From Pseudomonas sp. PDM15 (lineage in GTDB: Bacteria > Pseudomonadota > Gammaproteobacteria > Pseudomonadales > Pseudomonadaceae), in assembly GCF_014851565.1 (NCBI RefSeq), contig NZ_JACVAA010000005.1, forward strand, positions 1 to 64,000: a stretch of 64,000 bases of DNA, written 5' to 3'. This document shows, piece after piece, positions 10,954-21,001 of the stretch. The number at the start of each line of letters is the position of its first letter. The stretch's first letter is position 1. Position numbers and translations under genes: made by a program. The notes beneath the pieces were generated by a model. That model was not told the DNA's origin. It ran no database searches and saw nothing but the letters and a program-made list of their open reading frames with translations.

Positions 10954-12531
10954 TCACTCCCACTCGATGGTGGCAGGCGGCTTGCTAGACACGTCGTAGG
11001 TGACGCGGGAGATGCCGGAGATCTCGTTGATGATGCGGTTGGACACCTTCTCCAGCAGCTCGTAGGGCAGGTGCGCCCAGCGTGCGGTCATGAAGTCGAT
11101 GGTCTCCACCGCGCGCAGGGCGACGACCCAGGCGTAGCGACGGCCGTCACCGACCACGCCGACCGATTTCACCGGCTGGAACACCACGAAGGCCTGGCTG
11201 GTCTTGTGGTACCAGTCGAAATTGCGCAGCTCTTCGATGAAGATGTGGTCGGCCAGACGCAGCAGGTCGGCGTATTCCTTCTTCACCTCGCCGAGGATGC
11301 GCACGCCCAGGCCCGGGCCCGGGAACGGGTGGCGGTAGACCATGTCGTAGGGCAGGCCCAGCTCCAGGCCGATCTTGCGCACCTCGTCCTTGAACAGTTC
11401 GCGCAGCGGCTCGACCAGGGAGAACTGCATGTCCTCCGGCAGGCCGCCGACGTTGTGGTGGGACTTGATCACGTGGGCCTTGCCAGTCTTGGCGCCGGCC
11501 GACTCGATCACGTCCGGGTAGATGGTGCCCTGGGCGAGGAACTTCACGTCCTTGAGCTTGGTGGCTTCCTCATCGAACACCTCGATGAAGCTGCGGCCGA
11601 TGATCTTGCGCTTCTCTTCCGGATCGCTGACACCGGCCAGGCGACCGAGGAACAGCTCTTCGGCGTTGGCGCGGATCACCTTGACGCCCATGTTCTCGGC
11701 GAACATGGCCATCACCTGGTCGCCTTCCTTGTGGCGCAGCAGGCCGTTGTCGACGAACACGCAGGTCAGCTGGTCGCCGATGGCCTTGTGCAGCAGGGCT
11801 GCGACCACCGAGGAGTCGACGCCGCCGGACAGGCCCAGCAGCACCTTGTTCGAGCCCACTTGGGCGCGCACGGTGGCGATGGCGTCTTCGACGATGTTGG
11901 CCGGGGTCCACAGGGCTTCGCAGCCGCAGATGTCGAGGATGAAGCGCGAGAGGATGCGACCGCCCTGCTTGGTGTGGGTCACTTCCGGGTGGAACTGCAC
12001 GCCGTAGTATGCACGGCTGTCGTCGGCCATGGCGGCGATCGGGCAGCTCGGGGTGCTGGCCAGGATGTGGAAGCCGGCAGGCATGGCGGTGACCTTGTCG
12101 CCGTGGCTCATCCACACGTCCAGACCCAGCACGCCGTCGGTGTCCACATGGTCTTCGATGCCGTCGAGCAGGCGGGCCTTGCCGACGATGTCGACACGGG
12201 CGTAGCCGAACTCGCGCAGGTCGGAACCTTCCACTTTGCCGCCGAGCTGCTCGGCCATGGTCTGCATGCCGTAGCAGATGCCGAAGATCGGCACGTTCAG
12301 ATCGAACACCGCCTGCGGCGCGCGCGGGCTGTTCGCTTCATGCACCGACTCCGGGCCACCGGCGAGGATGATGCCGCGCGGGGCAAAGGCGCGGATGTCG
12401 GCGTCAGCCATGTCGAACGGATGGATCTCGCAGTACACGCCGATTTCGCGCACGCGGCGGGCGATCAGCTGGGTGTACTGAGAACCGAAGTCGAGGATGA
12501 GGATGCGGTGGGCGTGAATGTCGTGGGCCAT
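10954..12531 (-). CDS. guaA: GMP synthase (glutamine-hydrolysing)
   Basis: The 525-residue enzyme aminates XMP to GMP using glutamine and ATP, the last step of GMP synthesis. The N-terminal class I amidotransferase domain shows the nucleophile Cys in GICYGMQTM and the partner His/Glu in [10 protein letters not shown]. The ATP pyrophosphatase P-loop is [16 protein letters not shown], followed by the C-terminal dimerisation domain ending in [11 protein letters not shown]. It is preceded by guaB 75 bases upstream, so the two steps from IMP to GMP are co-transcribed. Confidence 0.98.
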   Translation of the reverse strand: MAHDIHAHRILILDFGSQYTQLIARRVREIGVYCEIHPFDMADADIRAFAPRGIILAGGPESVHEANSPRAPQAVFDLNVPIFGICYGMQTMAEQLGGKVEGSDLREFGYARVDIVGKARLLDGIEDHVDTDGVLGLDVWMSHGDKVTAMPAGFHILASTPSCPIAAMADDSRAYYGVQFHPEVTHTKQGGRILSRFILDICGCEALWTPANIVEDAIATVRAQVGSNKVLLGLSGGVDSSVVAALLHKAIGDQLTCVFVDNGLLRHKEGDQVMAMFAENMGVKVIRANAEELFLGRLAGVSDPEEKRKIIGRSFIEVFDEEATKLKDVKFLAQGTIYPDVIESAGAKTGKAHVIKSHHNVGGLPEDMQFSLVEPLRELFKDEVRKIGLELGLPYDMVYRHPFPGPGLGVRILGEVKKEYADLLRLADHIFIEELRNFDWYHKTSQAFVVFQPVKSVGVVGDGRRYAWVVALRAVETIDFMTARWAHLPYELLEKVSNRIINEISGISRVTYDVSSKPPATIEWE

Positions 12532-12560
12532 GGCCGTCTCTCGTAGCGGAAGTCACAAAT

Positions 12561-12590
12561 GACACGGGGCTGATCAGTCAGCCCCGTGTC
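12561..12590 (-). other. Perfect stem-loop between guaB and guaA
   Basis: GACACGGGGCTGA, a 4-base loop and the exact complement form a 13-bp stem 16 bases after guaB stops. No T run follows on the minus strand, so it looks like an intercistronic mRNA-stabilising or attenuating hairpin rather than a full terminator. Confidence 0.6.
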
Positions 12591-12606
12591 GATTCATTGC
12601 AGTGGA

Positions 12607-14151
<1,545 letters not shown>

Positions 14152-14159
14152 TCACCCAC

Positions 14160-14708
14160 TCAGCTCTTTACCTGAACCTGGGCCAACGGCTGGCCCACGC
14201 GCTCAGTCAGCTCCTCGAGAAAGGCTGGGCGGAAACCCGCAGGGCCCCAGCCATTGAAGATCAGGCCGAGGTTGGAGAAGGCGCAGGGCTGCAGGAACAG
14301 GAAACCGTTGATGTCGTCTTCATGCCCACATTCGGGACAGGTGAAGTTGTCGGTCTGCCCGGGCATCCACTCCTCCAGGCTGGCGAACAGCGCCTCGCCG
14401 ATCTCCTGGCGGCACTCCGCGCAGCCGGCTTCCTCAAGGAACCCCTCGGTGGGCGTATAGATGCAGCGCTTGGTGACTATCTCCAGGCCATTGAGCGGCT
14501 GACCATACGGAAGTAGCTCGGGACGCTGGACGATCTGCCGCGCACCCGGCGCGATGGCGTGGGCCATGCCGCGCGCGCCACGGCCGCAGGTGGTCGGCAG
14601 CTGCTCGACGATGTCGCGCTTGACCAGCCAGCGCAGCACGCCCCAGGCCTTGGCCTCATGGCCGGGCAGGCTGGAGATGCGCGGAACGAGAATGATCTGA
14701 TCGCTCAT
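14160..14708 (-). CDS. Conserved Pseudomonas zinc-ribbon protein, function unknown
   Basis: A 182-residue soluble protein. Two CxxC pairs (C96/C99 in CAEC and C124/C127 in CPEC) form a likely zinc ribbon in the second half; the N-terminal part (MSDQIILVPRISSLPGHEA) has no motif I recognise. Orthologues in Pseudomonas are sometimes labelled sugar ABC transporter ATPase, but there is no Walker A, Walker B or signature motif here, so that label is unsupported. The ATG at 14708 is preferred over 14765. It lies upstream of the guaB promoter and ends 17 bases before its -35. Confidence 0.7.
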   Translation of the reverse strand: MSDQIILVPRISSLPGHEAKAWGVLRWLVKRDIVEQLPTTCGRGARGMAHAIAPGARQIVQRPELLPYGQPLNGLEIVTKRCIYTPTEGFLEEAGCAECRQEIGEALFASLEEWMPGQTDNFTCPECGHEDDINGFLFLQPCAFSNLGLIFNGWGPAGFRPAFLEELTERVGQPLAQVQVKS

Positions 14709-14805
14709 GACTACACCAGGGCGAAAAACGGCTGCGCAGCTTAATGACCATGCGGCGCCGGTCAAGCGCCTATGGCTGTTTCAGTAAAGCCTTTATCATG
14801 CCGCC

Positions 14806-16185
14806 ATGCTCAATGATCCCTTCCAGCGCCTCGGTCTTGACCGCGACACCCTCAGCGTCAGCCAGCTCAACAACCGCGCACGGCTGTTGCTGGAGGACGT
14901 GTTCGCCCAGGTCTGGGTCGAGGGCGAAATCTCCAACCTGGCCAAGCCCGCCTCCGGACACCTCTACTTCACCCTGAAGGACAGCCAGGCCCAAGTGCGC
15001 TGCGCGCTGTTCCGGCAGAACGCCAGCCGCGTGCGCCAGGCGCTGCGCGACGGTCTGGCGGTGAAGGTGCGCGGCAAGGTCTCGCTGTTCGAGGGCCGCG
15101 GCGACTACCAGCTGATCCTCGACACGGTGGAGCCAGCCGGCGACGGAGCGCTGCGCCTGGCCTTCGAGGCGCTGAAAGAGAAGCTGTCCGCCGAGGGCCT
15201 GTTCGCCACCGAGCGTAAGGTCGCCCTGCCCGCTCACCCGCAACGCATCGGCATCGTCAGCTCGCCGACCGGCGCGGTGATCCGCGACATCATCAGCGTA
15301 TTCCGCCGCCGCGCGCCGCAGGTGGCGCTGACCCTGATCCCCACCGCCGTGCAGGGCCGCGAGGCCACCGCGCAGATCGTCCGCGGCCTGCAACTGGCCG
15401 ACCGCGCCGGCTTCGACGCGATCATCCTGGCCCGTGGCGGCGGCTCGCTAGAGGATCTCTGGTGCTTCAACGAGGAGGCGGTGGCGCGCGCCGTGGCCGC
15501 CTGCGTTACGCCGATCGTCAGTGCCGTCGGCCATGAGACCGATGTGTCGATCAGCGACTTCGTCGCCGACGTGCGCGCCCCGACGCCCTCTGCTGCTGCC
15601 GAGCTGCTGGCACCGGACAGCTCCGACCTGCAGCGCCGCCTGGACAGCCTAAGCCGCCGCCTGGCGCTGACCCTGCAGACCCGTCTGAGTCGCGAACAGC
15701 TGCGTCTGGAAAGCCTGACCCGGCGCCTGCGCCATCCCGGCGAACGTCTGCGCCAACAGGCCCAACGCCTGGACGACCTGGACATGCGCCTGCGCCGCGC
15801 CTTCGCCCAGCAGTCCACCAGCCGCCACGAGCGTCTGGCACGCCTGGAAGCCCGCCTTAACGCCCAGCATCCCGGCCGCGCCCTGGCCCTGCTGCGCCAG
15901 CGCCTGGACAGCCTGGCCGAGCGCCTGCCACGCGCCACCCAGGCGCGCCTGCGCGAGCAACGGCAGCAACTGCAGAGCCTGGCCCAGACCCTGCACATCG
16001 TCAGCCCGCTGGCCACCCTGGGCCGCGGCTACAGCATCCTGCTCGACGAGCGCGGCCAGGCCGTGCGCGCAGCCAGCCAGACCCGCCCCGGCCAACGCCT
16101 CAAGGCCCGGCTGGGCGAAGGCCAGCTCGATGTACGGGTCGAGGACAACCACCTCACCCCGGTCACCCTCTCGCTTCTGGACTGA
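14806..16185 (+). CDS. xseA: Exodeoxyribonuclease VII large subunit
   Basis: The 459-residue catalytic subunit of ExoVII degrades single-stranded DNA in both directions. An N-terminal OB-fold (residues about 15-110, VWVEGEISNLAKPASGHLYF) is followed by the catalytic core with RIGIVSSPTGAVIRDI and the conserved ARGGGSLEDLWCFNEE and GHETDVSISDFVAD segments, then a long coiled-coil arm and a short C-terminal sheet. The partner xseB is not in this window. The downstream M23 peptidase gene starts 3 bases after its stop, so the two are probably co-transcribed. Confidence 0.97.
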   Translation: MLNDPFQRLGLDRDTLSVSQLNNRARLLLEDVFAQVWVEGEISNLAKPASGHLYFTLKDSQAQVRCALFRQNASRVRQALRDGLAVKVRGKVSLFEGRGDYQLILDTVEPAGDGALRLAFEALKEKLSAEGLFATERKVALPAHPQRIGIVSSPTGAVIRDIISVFRRRAPQVALTLIPTAVQGREATAQIVRGLQLADRAGFDAIILARGGGSLEDLWCFNEEAVARAVAACVTPIVSAVGHETDVSISDFVADVRAPTPSAAAELLAPDSSDLQRRLDSLSRRLALTLQTRLSREQLRLESLTRRLRHPGERLRQQAQRLDDLDMRLRRAFAQQSTSRHERLARLEARLNAQHPGRALALLRQRLDSLAERLPRATQARLREQRQQLQSLAQTLHIVSPLATLGRGYSILLDERGQAVRAASQTRPGQRLKARLGEGQLDVRVEDNHLTPVTLSLLD

Positions 16186-16188
16186 CAA

Positions 16189-17007
16189 TTGCGCCCGCTC
16201 ATCACCCTGCTGCTCTGCCTCGCCCTGCCCGCTCATGCCGATGGCTTTATCACCCGCCTGCTGAACAAGCCGGTGCCCGGCGGCGTGGCCGTACTTGATC
16301 TCGGCGACTCGGCCACCGCGCCGCAGGCGCGCTACCAGGGCAAGCCGGTACTGGTGGTGAAGGAAGAAGGCAAGCGCTGGATCGCCATCGTCGGGATCCC
16401 GCTGACGGTCAAGCCCGGCCCTCAGCAGATCGAGGCAAACGGCCAGGCCCTGAGCTTCCAGGTCGGCACCAAGCACTACCGCGAACAGCGCATTACCCTG
16501 AAGAACAAGGAACAGGTCAACCCGAGCCCTGCCAACCTCAAACGCATCGAGCGCGAGCTGGCCGAGCAGACTCAGGCTTACCAGCAGTTCAGCACCCGCC
16601 AGCCGAGCAACCTGCTGTTCGACAAGCCGGTCCACGGCCCGCTGTCCTCGCCCTTCGGTCTGCGCCGCTTCTTCAATGGTGAGGAGCGCAACCCACACTC
16701 CGGGCTGGACTTCGCCGTTGGAGTCGGCACGCCGATCAAGGCCCCGGCCGCCGGCAAGGTGACGTTGATCGGCGACTACTTCTTCAACGGCAAGACGGTA
16801 TTCGTCGACCACGGCCAGGGCCTGATCAGCATGTTCTGCCACCTGTCCAAGGTCGACGTACAGCTGGGCCAGGAGCTGCCGCGCGGTGGCATCGTCGGCC
16901 GCGTTGGCGCCACCGGCCGCGCGACAGGTCCGCACATGCACTGGAACGTCAGCCTCAACGACGCCCGCGTCGACCCGGCGATCTTTATCGGCGCGTTCAA
17001 TCCCTGA
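16189..17007 (+). CDS. M23 (LytM-type) peptidoglycan endopeptidase
   Basis: A 272-residue secreted protein with a cleavable signal (hydrophobic core LITLLLCLALPAHA), an N-terminal region, and a C-terminal M23 zinc peptidase domain. Zinc ligands are visible as H and D in NPHSGLDFAVG and the HMHW motif near residue 250. Such enzymes cut peptide cross-links in peptidoglycan, or activate other hydrolases if degenerate; here the metal ligands look intact. The start codon appears to be TTG at 16189, with no strong ribosome site, suggesting coupling to xseA termination 3 bases upstream. Confidence 0.88.
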   Translation: MRPLITLLLCLALPAHADGFITRLLNKPVPGGVAVLDLGDSATAPQARYQGKPVLVVKEEGKRWIAIVGIPLTVKPGPQQIEANGQALSFQVGTKHYREQRITLKNKEQVNPSPANLKRIERELAEQTQAYQQFSTRQPSNLLFDKPVHGPLSSPFGLRRFFNGEERNPHSGLDFAVGVGTPIKAPAAGKVTLIGDYFFNGKTVFVDHGQGLISMFCHLSKVDVQLGQELPRGGIVGRVGATGRATGPHMHWNVSLNDARVDPAIFIGAFNP

Positions 17008-17105
17008 TTTCTCGCGCAATAAAATCCAGCAGAAAAACTGAATGCAGCAATATTTATTTAATCCAGCAAAATCAGCGCAAGTAATCCGCGTTTCCCGCAC
17101 AACCC

Positions 17106-17134
17106 TTGCCAGCTTTAACCTCCAGCAGTAGGGT
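17106..17134 (+). promoter_or_regulatory. Candidate promoter of the leuA leader
   Basis: TTGCCA (17106-17111), a 17-base spacer, then TAGGGT (17129-17134). The expected start of transcription would fall at or within a base or two of the leader ATG at 17142. The -10 is a weak match. Confidence 0.35.
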
Positions 17135-17141
17135 TATTAGC

Positions 17142-17219
17142 ATGAACACGGCCCACACCCTCATTATTCTGCGTCAACACGCCTGCCAGCGCCTGGTCAG
17201 CCCACGACTGCGTGGCTGA
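17142..17219 (+). CDS. Candidate leuA leader peptide (25 residues)
   Basis: A short ORF lies 69 bases before leuA. It begins MNTAHTLIILRQHAC and ends VSPRLRG, with four Leu codons and two adjacent Ile codons. A stem-loop (17199-17219) overlaps its end. Position and branched-chain codon content suggest a leader controlling leuA by ribosome stalling, but the Leu codons are scattered rather than in a run, and no terminator T-tract follows. I see no Shine-Dalgarno sequence before the ATG. This is an inference. Confidence 0.45.
   Translation: MNTAHTLIILRQHACQRLVSPRLRG
17199..17219 (+). other. Stem-loop at the end of the leuA leader ORF
   Basis: CAGCCCACG and CGTGGCTG pair (one bulged C) across an ACTG loop and cover the last seven codons of the leader ORF. 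A stalled or released ribosome would open or permit this stem. Confidence 0.45.
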
Positions 17220-17288
17220 ATCCGCCTCCGACGCACACCTTCGATTTCGCGATTCTCCGGCCTGCCGCCGACCCAAGGATTACCTCCG

Positions 17289-18959
17289 ATGACCATGCTC
17301 AAAGACCCGTCCAAGAAATACCGCCCGTTCACCCAAGTGCAGTTGCCCGACCGCACCTGGCCGGACCAGATCATCGACAAGGCGCCGATCTGGCTGTCCA
17401 CCGACCTGCGCGACGGCAACCAATCGCTGATCGAGCCGATGGACGCCGAGAAAAAGATGCGCTTCTTCAAGTGTCTGGTCGCCGTGGGCCTGAAGGAGAT
17501 CGAAGTGGGCTTCCCGTCCGCCTCGCAGACCGACTTCGACTTCGTCCGCGAGCTGATCGACGGCGGCCACATCCCTGACGACGTGACCATCCAGGTGCTG
17601 ACCCAGGCCCGCGAGGACCTGATCACCCGCACCTTCGAGTCGCTCAAGGGCGCCAAGAAGGCCATCGTCCACTACTACAACGCCACCGCACCGAGCTTCC
17701 GCCGCATCGTCTTCAACCAGGACAAGGCCGGCGTGGTCGAGATCGCCACCAGCGCCGCGCGGATCATCAAACGCCTGGCCGCCGCGCAGCCGGAAACCCA
17801 GTGGGGCTTCGAGTACTCGCCGGAAGTGTTCAGCTCCACCGAAATCGACTTCGCCGTCGAAGTGTGCAACGCAGTGATCGGCGTGTTCGAGCCAACTCCG
17901 GCGCATAAGCTGATCCTCAATCTGCCGGCCACCATCGAGTGCGCCACGCCGAACAACTATGCCGATCAGATCGAGTGGTTTGGCCGCCATGTCGCCCGTC
18001 GCGACAGCGTGCTGATCAGCGTGCACACCCACAACGACCGCGGCACCGGCGTGGCTGCCTCGGAGCTGGCCGTGATGGCCGGTGCCGACCGCGTGGAAGG
18101 CTGCCTGTTCGGCAACGGCGAGCGCACCGGCAACGTCTGCCTGGTGACCCTCGCGCTCAACCTCTACACCCAGGGCGTCGACCCCGAACTGGACTTCTCC
18201 GACATCGATGCCGTGCGCAAGGTGGTGGAAGAGTGCAACCAGCTGCCGGTGCATCCGCGCCACCCGTACGTCGGCGACCTGGTCCACACCGCCTTCTCCG
18301 GTTCGCACCAGGATGCGATCCGCAAGGGCTTCGCCCAGCAGGACCCGGAAGGCGTCTGGGAAGTGCCGTACCTGCCGATCGATCCGGCCGACATCGGCCG
18401 CGACTACGAGGCGGTGATCCGCGTGAACAGTCAGTCCGGCAAGGGCGGCATCACCTTCCTGCTCGAGCAGGAATACGGCATCAGCCTGCCGCGTCGCATG
18501 CAGATCGAGTTCAGCCAGGTGGTGCAGCGCGAGACCGACCGCCTCGGCCTGGAGATGACCGCCCAGCAGATCTACGGCCTGCTGCAGAGCGAGTACCTGC
18601 AAGCCGACAGCCCGTACGAGCTGAAGAGCCATCGCCTGCAGGAAGAGAACGGCATCTGCACCGTCGACGTCGACGTCAGCTACGAAGGCGAAGCCCGGCG
18701 CAAGCACGGCACCGGCAAGGGCCCGCTGGAGGCGCTGGTTGCCGCGCTGCCGCAGAACATCGAGATCATGGACTACCACGAGCACGCCATCAGCGCCGGC
18801 ACCAACGCCCAGGCCGTGGCCTATATCGAGGTACGCCTGAACGGTGGCCGCCCGCTGCACGGCATCGGCATCGACGAGAACCTGACCACCGCGACCTTCC
18901 GCGCCCTGTTCAGCGCCCTCAACCGCGCGCTGGCTCAGTCCGAGGTACAGGCGGCCTGA
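17289..18959 (+). CDS. leuA: 2-isopropylmalate synthase (long form)
   Basis: The 556-residue enzyme condenses acetyl-CoA with 2-ketoisovalerate in the first committed step of leucine synthesis. The catalytic TIM barrel shows [11 protein letters not shown] with the metal-binding Asp, and HTHNDRGTG carries two metal-ligand His. The C-terminal quarter ([19 protein letters not shown] onward) is the leucine-binding regulatory domain. Length and sequence are of the LeuA form found in pseudomonads and actinobacteria, rather than the enterobacterial 520-residue form. It has its own leader and a strong terminator, so it is a single-gene unit. Confidence 0.97.
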   Translation: MTMLKDPSKKYRPFTQVQLPDRTWPDQIIDKAPIWLSTDLRDGNQSLIEPMDAEKKMRFFKCLVAVGLKEIEVGFPSASQTDFDFVRELIDGGHIPDDVTIQVLTQAREDLITRTFESLKGAKKAIVHYYNATAPSFRRIVFNQDKAGVVEIATSAARIIKRLAAAQPETQWGFEYSPEVFSSTEIDFAVEVCNAVIGVFEPTPAHKLILNLPATIECATPNNYADQIEWFGRHVARRDSVLISVHTHNDRGTGVAASELAVMAGADRVEGCLFGNGERTGNVCLVTLALNLYTQGVDPELDFSDIDAVRKVVEECNQLPVHPRHPYVGDLVHTAFSGSHQDAIRKGFAQQDPEGVWEVPYLPIDPADIGRDYEAVIRVNSQSGKGGITFLLEQEYGISLPRRMQIEFSQVVQRETDRLGLEMTAQQIYGLLQSEYLQADSPYELKSHRLQEENGICTVDVDVSYEGEARRKHGTGKGPLEALVAALPQNIEIMDYHEHAISAGTNAQAVAYIEVRLNGGRPLHGIGIDENLTTATFRALFSALNRALAQSEVQAA

Positions 18960-18978
18960 GCGAGGCGCGTTTGAACCA

Positions 18979-18999
18979 GGGGGCTGCGGCCCCCTTTTT
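18979..18999 (+). terminator. leuA terminator
   Basis: GGGGGC, loop TGCG, GCCCCC, then five T. A textbook intrinsic terminator 19 bases after the leuA stop. Confidence 0.9.
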
Positions 19000-19104
19000 C
19001 ATGCCCGCATCTCTGGGCATGGATTCGGCAGGATTGGGCAAACCGGCCTCCCTCCCCCTGCACTAACCTCTCCTTCGGCTTACCGATCCGCCAAGGAGAA
19101 TCCC

Positions 19105-20160
19105 ATGAGCAAGACCCTCGCCTTTGCCGCCCAGGCCCCGCACACCCCGCTGGCGCCTTTCGAGATCCAGCGCCGCGCCGTCGGCCCGGACGATGTGGCC
19201 ATCGACATCCTCTATTGCGGCGTCTGCCACTCGGACCTGCATACCGCGCGCAACGAATGGCACAACACCCTGTACCCCTCGGTGCCGGGCCACGAGATCG
19301 TCGGCCGCGTCACCGCCGTCGGCAGCAACGTCTCCAAGTTCAAGGTCGGTGACGTGGCCGGTGTCGGCTGCATGGTCGACAGCTGCCGGCATTGCGCCTC
19401 GTGCAAGGAGAATCTGGAGCAGTACTGCGAGAGCGGCTTCACCGGCACCTACAACGGCCCGGTATTCGGTGGCGAGAACACCTTCGGCGGCTACTCCCAG
19501 CACATCGTGGTGGAGCAGCGCTTCGTCCTGCGCATCAGCCATACCGACCCCGCCCAGCTGGCTGCCGTAGCGCCGCTGCTGTGCGCCGGAATCACCACCT
19601 ATTCGCCGCTGCGTCAGTGGCAGGTCGGCCCGGGGCAGAAGGTCGGCATCGTCGGGCTGGGTGGCCTCGGCCATATGGGGGTGAAGATCGCCGCCGCCAT
19701 GGGCGCCCGCGTGGTGCTGTTCACCACCTCGCCGAACAAGCGCGAAGACGCCCTGCGCCTGGGCGCCAGCGAAGTGGTGGTGTCGAAGAACGCCGAGGAG
19801 ATGGCTGCCCACGCCAACAGCTTCGACTTCATCCTCAACACCGTGGCCGCGCCGCACGACCTCAACCCCTTCCTCAACCTGCTCAAGCGCGACGCAACCA
19901 TGACCCTGGTCGGCGCCCCGGACTCGCCGCACCCGTCGCCGGACGTGTTCGGCCTGATCTTCAAGCGCCGCCGCATCGCTGGCTCGCTGATCGGCGGTGT
20001 CGCCGAGACCCAAGAGATGCTCGATTTCTGCGCCGCCCACGGCATCGTCTCGGACATCGAGATGATCCCGATCCAGTCGATCAACCAGGCCTACGAGCGC
20101 ATGCTCAAGAGCGATGTGAAGTATCGCTTCGTGATCGAAATGGCCAGCCTGCAGGCCTGA
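19105..20160 (+). CDS. Zinc-dependent NAD(P) alcohol dehydrogenase (YahK/CAD type)
   Basis: A 351-residue medium-chain dehydrogenase that interconverts aldehydes and primary alcohols. Catalytic zinc ligands are in CGVCHSDLHTARNEW, GHE (near residue 61) and LLCAGITTYSP. The structural zinc cluster is CRHCASCKENLEQYC. The Rossmann motif is GLGGLGHMGVK near residue 177. The sequence is closest in style to YahK and cinnamyl alcohol dehydrogenases, which prefer NADPH; the physiological substrate is not evident. AAGGAG precedes the ATG, and the gene is flanked by the leuA terminator and its own terminator. Confidence 0.93.
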   Translation: MSKTLAFAAQAPHTPLAPFEIQRRAVGPDDVAIDILYCGVCHSDLHTARNEWHNTLYPSVPGHEIVGRVTAVGSNVSKFKVGDVAGVGCMVDSCRHCASCKENLEQYCESGFTGTYNGPVFGGENTFGGYSQHIVVEQRFVLRISHTDPAQLAAVAPLLCAGITTYSPLRQWQVGPGQKVGIVGLGGLGHMGVKIAAAMGARVVLFTTSPNKREDALRLGASEVVVSKNAEEMAAHANSFDFILNTVAAPHDLNPFLNLLKRDATMTLVGAPDSPHPSPDVFGLIFKRRRIAGSLIGGVAETQEMLDFCAAHGIVSDIEMIPIQSINQAYERMLKSDVKYRFVIEMASLQA

Positions 20161-20165
20161 GAAAC

Positions 20166-20195
20166 GACAACGCCGGGCTCGGGCCCGGCGTTGTC
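20166..20195. terminator. Bidirectional terminator
   Basis: GACAACGCCGGGC, loop TCGG and an exact 13-bp complement, between the convergent dehydrogenase and amidase genes. T runs are short on both sides. Confidence 0.75.
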
Positions 20196-20209
20196 ACCTC
20201 TGCAACTGG

Positions 20210-21001
20210 TCAATCCAGGCTGAAGCCATCGGCGTCCAGGTAGGCCGGGAAGCGCTCGCGATAGGCGGCCAGCTCGGCGGCCGCCAAACGCACGCGGAAC
20301 ACGCCAGCTGCATCGCCCGCAGCCAGCAGGGTTTCGCCCTGGAAGTCCAGCACTTGGGAATCACCACTATAGGGATGGCCATTGCCGTCGCCGCCGATGC
20401 GGTTCACCGCGGCCACGTAGCACAGGTTCTCGATGGCCCGCGCCGGCAGCAGGCGGTTCCAGTGGTGGCGGCGCGCGCCCGGCCAGTTGGCGGTGTACAG
20501 CAGCAGATCGGTGTTGTGCGGGTCGCGGCTCCATACCGGGAAGCGCAGGTCGTAGCAGATCAGCGGGCGCACCTGCCAGCCCTTCACCTCCAGCAGCACC
20601 TGCTCTTCACCTGCGCTGTAGTGCTTGTGCTCGCCGGCCATGCGGAACAGGTGGCGCTTGTCGTAGTGGGCCAGCGAACCATCCGGGCGCGCCCACAGCA
20701 GGCGATTGCGGTAGCTGCCGTCAAAGGCCTGGATGATCAGGCTGCCGGTAACCACGGCGTCGACACGTCGGGCCTGCCCACACAGCCAGGTCGTGGTCGG
20801 ACCGTCCTCCGGCTCGGCCAGCTCGGCCGAGTGCATGGAGAAGCCGGTGCTGAACATCTCCGGCAGCACTACCAGGTCGGCGCCGCGCGCCTGTTCCAGC
20901 AGCGGCTCGAAGCGCGCGCGGTTGGCCGCGGCGTCGTGCCAGTCCAGTTCGCTCTGGATCAGCGCCAGTTCCAGGTCGGGCAGCTGGCTCAGATCGCGCA
21001 T
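20210..21001 (-). CDS. Omega-amidase (YafV-type, nitrilase superfamily)
   Basis: A 263-residue carbon-nitrogen hydrolase with the complete Glu-Lys-Cys triad: E48 in VVLPEMF, K115 in YDKRHLF and C149 in LICYDLRFP. YafV-type enzymes hydrolyse 2-oxoglutaramate and 2-oxosuccinamate to the keto acids. The start at 21001 overlaps the end of the upstream aminotransferase gene by 13 bases, so translation is coupled. That pairing fits a glutamine-dependent transaminase whose amide product is pulled away by the amidase. Confidence 0.9.
   Translation of the reverse strand: MRDLSQLPDLELALIQSELDWHDAAANRARFEPLLEQARGADLVVLPEMFSTGFSMHSAELAEPEDGPTTTWLCGQARRVDAVVTGSLIIQAFDGSYRNRLLWARPDGSLAHYDKRHLFRMAGEHKHYSAGEEQVLLEVKGWQVRPLICYDLRFPVWSRDPHNTDLLLYTANWPGARRHHWNRLLPARAIENLCYVAAVNRIGGDGNGHPYSGDSQVLDFQGETLLAAGDAAGVFRVRLAAAELAAYRERFPAYLDADGFSLD

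Noticed and set aside
11071..12546. A 491-codon frame opposite guaA
   Set aside because: Shadow of guaA, with His/Asp/Val-rich composition and no motif.
14160..14708. Annotation as sugar ABC transporter ATPase
   Set aside because: No Walker or signature motif; two CxxC pairs indicate a zinc-ribbon protein instead.
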